Assembly (NCBI GenBank): GCA_019113825.1
Contig: DXGR01000012.1
Coordinates: forward strand, 1-48,095
Length of the DNA: 48,095 nt
Direction of reading: 5' to 3'
DNA from: Candidatus Stackebrandtia excrementipullorum
Lineage (GTDB): Bacteria > Actinomycetota > Actinomycetes > Mycobacteriales > Micromonosporaceae
The notes below the pieces were generated by a model, which ran no database searches, was not told the DNA's origin, and saw only the letters and a program-made list of their open reading frames with translations. Of this stretch, positions 42,458 through 48,095 are shown piece after piece; the stretch's first letter is position 1, and every line of letters begins with the position of its first letter. Made by a program: the position numbers and the translations under genes.

Positions 42458-42874
42458 CTAGTTCTTGGTTTCCCAGAAGATCTTGGCGATCTCGTCGATC
42501 TTTCCGAGGAGTTCCTCGGCTACGTTCGGGTCCGCCGACCCCTTCGCTCCCGAAGCCCCAGCGAGCTTCGTAGCCTCGTTGACCAGCTGGTGCAGGTGAG
42601 GGTACTTCTCAAAGTGAGGAGGCTTGAAGTAGTCGGTCCACAGGACCCACAGGTGGTGCTTAACGAGCTCGGAGCGCTGCTCCTTGATGATCAGGGCACG
42701 GGCCCGGAACTCCGGGTCCTCGTTGTCCTGGTACTTCTCGCAGATGGCCTTGACGGACTCTGCTTCGATGCGTGCCTGGGCCGGATCGTATACGCCGCAC
42801 GGCAAGTCACAGTGGGCGGACGCGATGGCCTGCGGAACGAACAACCGAGACGTCAACAGATGCGAAAGGCGCAT
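42458..42874 (-). CDS. sodN: Nickel superoxide dismutase
   Basis: Detoxifies superoxide with a mononuclear nickel site. The pre-protein is 138 residues: a 20-residue leader (MRLSHLLTSRLFVPQAIASA) and then the nickel hook HCDLPCGVYDP, whose His1, Cys2 and Cys6 bind the metal after leader cleavage. The mature 118 residues match the four-helix, hexamer-forming family. GGAGGAT precedes the ATG at 42874; the frame extends upstream to 43114 without similarity. The maturation protease gene sodX, usually next to sodN in Streptomyces, is not here. Confidence 0.95.
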   Translation of the reverse strand: MRLSHLLTSRLFVPQAIASAHCDLPCGVYDPAQARIEAESVKAICEKYQDNEDPEFRARALIIKEQRSELVKHHLWVLWTDYFKPPHFEKYPHLHQLVNEATKLAGASGAKGSADPNVAEELLGKIDEIAKIFWETKN

Positions 42875-43165
42875 CAATCCTCCAACGTTAGATGAATTCG
42901 GTGCCTGCGTGGCCGACGATACTCGTTGGCCCCCGCTCGGAAGTGGCACCCCGCCGTGATAAGCGTCATCACCACTGCGCGGACGGCGACAAGCACGATT
43001 CGTGCCGAGCCGCCGGACAGGCAGATCCTCCAACGGTCCGCGACGAGCCGAAGCATAGACTCGATACCGCACCGTGGGTGATCCCCGCGGTGATCCCCTC
43101 AACTCCCGGTTCACCCGTTACCGGAATGCCTGTAACCGTTTATCGAGATGTGGAGTGAGGACTTC

Positions 43166-44353
43166 ATGCATAAGGAATCCGATCCGATATTTCACGACCA
43201 CCGTGGCGGAAAACTGTCGGTGCAGCCGGTTCGGCCGTTGACGAACCGCCGTGACCTGTCCATCGCGTACACCCCGGGTGTGGCCGAGGTCTGTCAGGCC
43301 ATAGCCGAGGATCCGTCACTGGCGTCGAAGTACACGTGGACGTCTAACCTCGTCGCCGTCGTGACCGACGGAACCGCGGTCTTGGGTTTGGGCGACATCG
43401 GCCCTCGCGCCGCGATGCCGGTCATGGAGGGCAAAGCGGTGTTGTTCAAGAAGTTCGCCGGTGTCGACGCCGTGCCTCTGTGCCTGGACACCACCGATCC
43501 CGATGAAGTCGTCGAGACGATCATCCGGTTGGCGCCGTCGTTCGGTGGCATCAATCTGGAAGACATCTCCGCCCCGCGGTGTTTCGACATCGAGTCCCGA
43601 CTTGATGCGGCGTTGGACATTCCGGTGTTCCATGATGACCAGCACGGCACCGCCGTCGTGGTGATGGCGGCTTTGCGCAATGCGACGTTGTTGACCGGCC
43701 GCAAGTTCGCCGATCTCAAGGTGGTCGTGGTGGGCGCGGGCGCCGCCGGTGTCGCGGTGACCAACATGTTGAACTCGGCCGGGATCGGGGATGTCGTCGT
43801 ATGCGATTCGCGCGGTGTCATCGGGCTTGACCGTCCCGATCTGCACCCGGTGAAGCGTCGGCTGGCGGAGACCACGAACGCCGACGGACTCTCCGGCGGA
43901 GTCGCCGACGCGTTGCGTGGAGCGGACGTCCTGATCGGAGTCTCCGGGGCGGGCCTCGACGCCGAGCTGTTGACGACCATGGCCGACGACGCGATCGTGT
44001 TCGCACTGGCGAATCCCACACCCGAAGTCGACCCGGAGCGTGCACGAAAGTCGGCTTCGATTGTGGCGACCGGTCGGAGTGACCTTCCGAACCAGATCAA
44101 CAACGTTTTGGCGTTTCCGGGTATTTTCGCGGGAGCCTTGGCCGCCGAGGCGACATCGATTACACCCGCGATGACGTTGGCCGCCTCCGAGGCGATTGCC
44201 GGCCTGGTCACCGAAGAACTGTCTCCCGACTACATCGTTCCGTCCGCTTTGGACCCACGGGTGGCGCCTGCGGTGTCCCGGGCGGTGTCGCGGGCGGTCG
44301 AGGAACAATCGGCCGAGGAGGCGAAACGAAGCCTTTCGGTACGGTGGGACTGA
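43166..44353 (+). CDS. NAD(P)-dependent malic enzyme
   Basis: Oxidative decarboxylation of malate to pyruvate and CO2. The 395-residue bacterial short-form malic enzyme carries LSIAYTPGVAEVCQAIA (catalytic tyrosine), VLGLGDIGPRAAMPVMEGK (catalytic lysine at the end), VFHDDQHGTAVVVMAAL and the NAD-binding VVVVGAGAAGVAV. It lacks the phosphotransacetylase tail found in long MaeB proteins. The ATG at 43166 follows GAGG at 5-6 nt; an ATG 18 nt earlier is less favoured. Whether NAD or NADP is used cannot be told. Confidence 0.93.
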   Translation: MHKESDPIFHDHRGGKLSVQPVRPLTNRRDLSIAYTPGVAEVCQAIAEDPSLASKYTWTSNLVAVVTDGTAVLGLGDIGPRAAMPVMEGKAVLFKKFAGVDAVPLCLDTTDPDEVVETIIRLAPSFGGINLEDISAPRCFDIESRLDAALDIPVFHDDQHGTAVVVMAALRNATLLTGRKFADLKVVVVGAGAAGVAVTNMLNSAGIGDVVVCDSRGVIGLDRPDLHPVKRRLAETTNADGLSGGVADALRGADVLIGVSGAGLDAELLTTMADDAIVFALANPTPEVDPERARKSASIVATGRSDLPNQINNVLAFPGIFAGALAAEATSITPAMTLAASEAIAGLVTEELSPDYIVPSALDPRVAPAVSRAVSRAVEEQSAEEAKRSLSVRWD

Positions 44354-44577
44354 ACGCCACAAGCCGGTTCCGGTCGCTCCTGTGTCTACTCTTCCCAACC
44401 ACACACGATGGTGGCATTCGTGTGAGCCCGGCGTCATGACGACGAGTCGGGTCGTCTGTGCTCGGCGACACGTCGTCATGATTGACGAACCGGGCGTTGT
44501 CCCACACCGGATGGGGAGTATGGGGCACGCCCGGTCTTGTCCGTTCAGCTCATTGCCATGACATCTAGGATCGGCAC

Positions 44578-44829
44578 ATGGTCACGATGATGTGGGAAGC
44601 GCGTGCCGAATCGGAGACGATGGACGGTCTGCTGGCATGGGTGCGCGGTATCGCGGTCCCCGAGATTTCCGATGCACCGGCATGGCAGGGCGCCGAGATC
44701 TATCGGTCGGACGACCACCGGGTGGTCGTGATCGCTCACTTCGACGGACCGGTGCGGGATCTGCCGGAGCCGCCGACCGATTTGGTCGCCCGTCCACCCC
44801 ACGCATGGACCTTCACCCGGGTCGAATAA
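44578..44829 (+). CDS. Small conserved-type protein of unknown function
   Basis: An 83-residue soluble protein beginning MVTMMWEARAESETMDGLL and ending RPPHAWTFTRVE. It has an alternating strand-helix-strand pattern with VVVIAHFDGPV in the middle, compatible with a ferredoxin-like (Dabb/ABM-type) fold, but no catalytic signature is visible. AGGAT precedes the ATG. It lies 87 bp before the quinone-oxidoreductase-like gene on the same strand and may be co-transcribed. Function unknown. Confidence 0.65.
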   Translation: MVTMMWEARAESETMDGLLAWVRGIAVPEISDAPAWQGAEIYRSDDHRVVVIAHFDGPVRDLPEPPTDLVARPPHAWTFTRVE

Positions 44830-44916
44830 CTCGCCATACGTCGGAGGTCTGATTTTCCAAGCCGATGGAAAACCATCCGGCTCGGACCGGACCCGCACAG
44901 GCGATAGAGTCGGCCC

Positions 44917-45882
44917 ATGCTTGCCGCTTACGCTTCGAAAGTCGATGCCGCCGATCCGTTGTCCGCCTTGACCGTGGGGGAGAAGCCGGATCCCGAACCG
45001 TCGGCCGACTGGGTCACCGTCGAGGTCAAGGCGGCATCGTTGAACCGGCACGACCTGTGGGCACTTTCGGGCGTCGGTTTGACCGAGGCCGACTGTCCCA
45101 TGATTCTGGGCTGTGACGCGGCAGGAGTCGACCCCGACGGCAACGAGGTCATCGTGCACGCCGTCATCGGCGACCCGACCGCGGGTGGGGGAGACGAAAC
45201 CCTGGACCCCAAGCGCAGCCTCCTGTCGGAGCGGTACCCCGGCACACTGGCCGAACGGGTCATGGTGCCGCGTGACAACCTGATCGCCAAACCGGCGTCG
45301 CTCGGTTTTGCGCAGGCGGCGTGCCTGCCCACCGCATTCTTGACCGCGTACCGGATGTTGACGACGCGGGGCCGGTTGCCGGTCGACGGTGCAGTGCTTG
45401 TTCAGGGCGCCGGAGGTGGTGTCGCTACCGCGGCGACGTTGCTTGCGGTGGCGATGGGTGCGCGAGTCTACGTCACCAGCCGTGACGCCTCTCGACGTGA
45501 CAGGGCAGCCGCGCTGGGGGCCACTGCGGTCGAACCGGGAGCGCGACTTCCGGAGCGCGTCGACGTGGTGATCGAGAGTGTGGGGGAGGCGACGATCGAT
45601 CACTCGTTGAAATGCGCCAAACCCGGTGGACGAATCGTTCTGTGTGGAACGACCGCAGGTCATCTGGCCGAAGTGGATCTACGCCGCGTCTTCTTCCTGC
45701 AACTGGAGCTCATCGGGTCGACGATGGGCACCAGAGGAGAACTGTCGTCATTGGTCGAATTCTGTGCCGAGGCCGGCGTCGAACCGATCGTCGACAGCGT
45801 TTTTCCGCTGTCGCGTACGGGCGACGCGATGGCAAGGCTCGCTTCCGGCGAGGCGTTCGGCAAGATCGTCGTCGAACCGTAA
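44917..45882 (+). CDS. Quinone oxidoreductase-like MDR protein (zinc-independent)
   Basis: A 321-residue medium-chain dehydrogenase. SLNRHDLWALSG and MILGCDAAGV are the family's N-terminal signatures, and VLVQGAGGGVATAATLLAVA is the NADPH-binding loop (AxxGGVG type). The structural-zinc cysteine lobe is absent, as in quinone oxidoreductases and enoyl reductases. It reduces quinones or other enones with NADPH by family analogy. The Gfo/Idh gene follows after about 60 bp. Confidence 0.88.
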   Translation: MLAAYASKVDAADPLSALTVGEKPDPEPSADWVTVEVKAASLNRHDLWALSGVGLTEADCPMILGCDAAGVDPDGNEVIVHAVIGDPTAGGGDETLDPKRSLLSERYPGTLAERVMVPRDNLIAKPASLGFAQAACLPTAFLTAYRMLTTRGRLPVDGAVLVQGAGGGVATAATLLAVAMGARVYVTSRDASRRDRAAALGATAVEPGARLPERVDVVIESVGEATIDHSLKCAKPGGRIVLCGTTAGHLAEVDLRRVFFLQLELIGSTMGTRGELSSLVEFCAEAGVEPIVDSVFPLSRTGDAMARLASGEAFGKIVVEP

Positions 45883-45943
45883 AATATCCTGTGTGGACTC
45901 GACTCGGTGGGTGCCACCGGGCATGACGGAAACCGGTGACATC

Positions 45944-46924
45944 ATGACCGACAAGATTCGGTGGGGAATTCTGGCCACCGGAGCCATTGCGGCGACATTC
46001 ACTCGAGACCTTCAAACGCTCCCCGACACAGAGGTCGTCGCCGTCGGGTCTCGATCCCAGTCGTCGGCCGACCGGTTCGCCGAGCAATTCGACATCCGTC
46101 GATCCCATGGAAGTTGGGCGGCGCTGGCCGCCGACGACGAGGTCGACGTGATTTACGTGGCGACTCCTCACAGCGCACATCACGATGCAGCCGCATTGTG
46201 TCTGGAGATGGGGAAGCCGGTGCTGTGCGAAAAGGCGTTCACCCGCAACCACGCGGAAGCCGTCGCGTTGATCGACCTGGCTCGAAGCCGCGGTGTCTTC
46301 CTGATGGAGGCCATGTGGATGCGCACGATTCCCCTGGTGAAACGCATGGCAGGCCTGATTCTTGACGGTGCCGTCGGAGATGTCCGACTGGTCAACGCCG
46401 CATTCGGCCTGGAAGGCCCCTTCCCTCCGGAACATCGGCTGCGGGACCCGAACCTGGCCGGCGGGGCTCTGCTGGACCTCGGGGTGTACCCGGTCGCATT
46501 GGCGCAACTGATCCTGGGGCCACCCGCGACGATATCCGCCCGTGCGGTGCTCACCCCCGAAGGAGTCGACGAGACGACGACGATGTTGTTCGGGTACGAC
46601 GAGGGGGCGGCGGCGACGTTGTCGTGCTCGATCGCCGCCTCCACCGCGACCACGGCGGTCGTCTCGGGGACCCGTGGGCGTATCGAACTGGCGGCGCCGT
46701 TCTTCCGCCCATCCGGCATGTCCCTGCATAGGCAGGACAGTGTGGAGACATTCGCCGTGCCGCACCGCGGTCACGGGATGGTGCACGAGGCCGAAGAGGT
46801 CATGCGTTGTTTGAGGGAGGGGAAGACGGAAAGTCCGTTGGTTCCGTGGGACAGCACCCTGGATGTCATGGCCACTCTGGACGAAATTCGTCAACAGATC
46901 GGTGTCCGTTTTCCCGGCGAGTAA
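45944..46924 (+). CDS. Gfo/Idh/MocA-family oxidoreductase
   Basis: A 326-residue NAD(P)-dependent dehydrogenase acting on sugars or inositols by family. N-terminal Rossmann domain: IRWGILATGAIAATFTRDLQ, then VDVIYVATPHSAHHDAA. The usual EKP motif reads CEKAFTRNHAEA, with alanine in place of proline. C-terminal domain: GGALLDLGVYPVALAQLIL, whose D...Y residues serve catalysis in relatives (dihydrodiol dehydrogenase/AFR type). I chose the ATG at 45944; an ATG at 45923 adds seven residues. Possibly in one transcript with the preceding oxidoreductase. Confidence 0.9.
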   Translation: MTDKIRWGILATGAIAATFTRDLQTLPDTEVVAVGSRSQSSADRFAEQFDIRRSHGSWAALAADDEVDVIYVATPHSAHHDAAALCLEMGKPVLCEKAFTRNHAEAVALIDLARSRGVFLMEAMWMRTIPLVKRMAGLILDGAVGDVRLVNAAFGLEGPFPPEHRLRDPNLAGGALLDLGVYPVALAQLILGPPATISARAVLTPEGVDETTTMLFGYDEGAAATLSCSIAASTATTAVVSGTRGRIELAAPFFRPSGMSLHRQDSVETFAVPHRGHGMVHEAEEVMRCLREGKTESPLVPWDSTLDVMATLDEIRQQIGVRFPGE

Positions 46925-46944
46925 CCGGCCTTTACGGTGGAACC

Positions 46945-47529
46945 ATGCCCTCTGCCGAACGGTCCACGGAATCCGCCATCGACCTGGACGCGATGCCTGT
47001 CGCAACGCGGTCCGACAAACCGGAAAATCGGCAACGGCCACGACCGCCGACGCGACCGGCTATCCGATACCTTGTCACCGTCGCCGCCACCGCGCTGATC
47101 GCCGTCGTGGTCACTTTGGTCGTCACCGGTGACGAATCAGAGTCCGTCGCGGCGCGCGATATGGCCGAACTGGAGGCCGGGCTATACGAGGAGCTGGTGG
47201 CCGAAACAGGCGACGATGCGACGCTGGTGAGCGTGTGGGGAATAAGACACACGCCGGCGCACGTCGCCATGCAGGCGGGGTCTTATCGGCTGGCGATCAA
47301 ATGCGGGATGATGCAAAACCGTGCCGAAGAGGCCCAGTTCGTGGTCACCCTCGGAACGATCACTTCACGACACCGTGTCACGGTGGCTTGTCCGTCCACC
47401 GTGGTCTGGTTGGAGGCGCGGTTCGAGTTCGACGAGGTCTCGCCCGTGGTTCTCGAGGCGTATGAACTCATGGCCGATGTCACCGCGATAGCGGTAATCG
47501 CGGTGGTTCCTGAAGGGAATGAGCAGTGA
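46945..47529 (+). CDS. Membrane-anchored protein of unknown function
   Basis: A 194-residue protein with a polar, Pro/Arg-rich cytoplasmic N-terminus (about 40 residues), a single membrane helix (YLVTVAATALIAVVVTLVV), and an extracytoplasmic domain of about 130 residues with two cysteines (IKCGMMQN and VACPSTVVW) that could form a disulfide. The family is not recognised. It overlaps the next gene by 4 bp (GTGA), and both products have the same topology, so they probably act together. The start follows TTTACGGTGG weakly. Confidence 0.7.
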   Translation: MPSAERSTESAIDLDAMPVATRSDKPENRQRPRPPTRPAIRYLVTVAATALIAVVVTLVVTGDESESVAARDMAELEAGLYEELVAETGDDATLVSVWGIRHTPAHVAMQAGSYRLAIKCGMMQNRAEEAQFVVTLGTITSRHRVTVACPSTVVWLEARFEFDEVSPVVLEAYELMADVTAIAVIAVVPEGNEQ

Positions 47530-47966
47530 TGCGATGGTGGTGGAACCGCATTGGTCGGCCGTGGACTCGGGGCGCAATCATTCTCGTCACCGCCGCCGTG
47601 ACACTGGTGGGCGCGCTCACGATTGCACGTGCCGACGGCGATGCGCCCCCTACGGTCCGGGAACGAGACTGGGCGGAAGAGGAATCCGTCGTCCACGACC
47701 CGATCGACGACCACGGACTGACCGAGACGCTGGACCAACTGTTTCCCACGCTGTATGAGGACTTCCCGAGCATCGACCTGTTTGCGCCTCCCGGCGACCG
47801 GTACATGGGTTTTCTGGGCGTGATTCCCGCCGGAGAGTACGACGTGTACGCCGCGTGTGTCTTCGCCGAGGAAGCCGTACACGATGCCGGTGGCCGGTCT
47901 TCGGTGAGCCTGTGGAGCGGTCGACAGGATCTCGACGATGCCGTTACCGTCGACATCGAGTGTTAG
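47526..47966 (+). CDS. Second membrane-anchored or secreted protein of unknown function
   Basis: A 146-residue protein with an N-terminal hydrophobic segment (GAIILVTAAVTLVGALTIA) acting as signal anchor or signal peptide, then an acidic domain with two cysteines (AACVFAEEA and the final DIEC). The start overlaps the previous stop (GTGATGCG), indicating translational coupling. The protein ends exactly where the insertion sequence begins, so its true C-terminus may have been lost. The family is not recognised. Confidence 0.68.
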   Translation: MMRWWWNRIGRPWTRGAIILVTAAVTLVGALTIARADGDAPPTVRERDWAEEESVVHDPIDDHGLTETLDQLFPTLYEDFPSIDLFAPPGDRYMGFLGVIPAGEYDVYAACVFAEEAVHDAGGRSSVSLWSGRQDLDDAVTVDIEC

Positions 47967-48095
47967 AGGCTGTCTTTTAAGCCTGTTTGGATAGTCGTCG
48001 GGTGAGGGTGATGATGCTGGCCCAGTAGATGAAGGCTTCGCTGTTGGCGGGTTGGCGTTCGTAGTCGCGGGCGTTGCGTCGTTTGTTGGTGGTCC
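47967..48095 (-). mobile_element. Left part of an IS5-like insertion sequence, running off the right edge
   Basis: The last 130 bases carry the 3' end of a minus-strand transposase and the element's end. The terminal inverted repeat probably includes AGGCTGTCTTTTAAG beginning at about 47967; the partner end and target duplication are outside the window. Confidence 0.75.
47977..48095 (-). CDS. IS5-family transposase, C-terminal end (partial)
   Basis: Read from the right edge, the minus strand encodes NKRRNARDYERQPANSEAF followed by IYWASIITLTRRLSKQA and a TAA stop at 47977. The RDYERxPxxSEAxIxWAxI ending is characteristic of IS5-group DDE transposases of actinomycetes. Catalytic residues lie outside the window. 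Confidence 0.85.
   Translation of the reverse strand, partial: TTNKRRNARDYERQPANSEAFIYWASIITLTRRLSKQA

Noticed and set aside
45710-47041. 443-codon minus-strand open frame over the Gfo/Idh/MocA gene
   Set aside because: Antisense to a clear oxidoreductase; no recognisable domain.

Overview
The window is high-GC actinobacterial chromosome. Evidence is the dense GTG/TTG/CTG starts, two WhiB-family Fe-S regulators, a SigR/RsrA thiol-oxidative stress pair behind a SigR-type promoter, PdtaS, Ni-superoxide dismutase, an IdeR-type iron box, an MmpL-type exporter and a 24-residue bL37 ribosomal protein. Gene order from aroA/rsgA through the SRAP peptidase, sigR, rsrA, bL37, the biotinyl protein and pdtaS to whiB1 matches the locus around M. 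tuberculosis Rv3219-Rv3228. A Glycomycetales-like actinomycete (Stackebrandtia/Haloglycomyces type) is a guess from gene content, not a demonstrated placement.

Layout. 1-2.9 kb: 5'-truncated BCCT betaine transporter, siderophore-interacting reductase with iron box, MarR regulator, peptide deformylase. 3.4-8.5 kb: GlxA-type AraC regulator, VOC protein, DUF3097 protein, glucose-dehydrogenase-like MDR enzyme, FAD/NAD-binding protein. 8.45-9.27 kb: no intact gene, possible decayed minus-strand gene. 9.3-13.3 kb (minus): proC-rocD operon (ornithine to proline), tsaD with a possible leader ORF, DUF1684 protein. 13.4-17.5 kb: membrane glycosyltransferase, DUF998 protein, MerR regulator, transglutaminase-like protein. 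17.6-20.8 kb: MMPL exporter divergent from its probable TetR repressor. 20.9-21.7 kb: two initiator tRNA genes. 22-25.9 kb (minus): PoxB-type enzyme, DMT-like membrane protein, hisN.

26-31.7 kb is the conserved stress/housekeeping block: rsgA, aroA, SRAP peptidase, WhiB protein, sigR-rsrA, bL37, biotinyl carrier protein. 32.2-37.2 kb holds a SIS-domain sugar-phosphate enzyme and an OpuC/ProU glycine-betaine ABC operon; it separates the biotinyl protein from pdtaS (37.3 kb). Both permease genes of that operon read as frameshifted. 38.8-42.4 kb: lysoplasmalogenase-family ORF, diacylglycerol-kinase-like enzyme, whiB1 with a CRP-type site, and a lone RsbW-like kinase. 42.5-48 kb: sodN, malic enzyme, a small unknown protein, quinone oxidoreductase, Gfo/Idh/MocA oxidoreductase, a coupled pair of unknown exported/membrane-anchored proteins, and the 3' end of an IS5-like transposase running off the right edge.

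I found no CRISPR array, prophage, biosynthetic cluster or clearly new defence system. The most notable signals are the damaged betaine transporters (one BCCT, two ABC permeases), an initiator tRNA with an altered hallmark stem pair, a 46-bp duplication over the mmpL start, a conserved-looking SigR autoregulatory promoter with two SigR starts, and a CRP box at whiB1.
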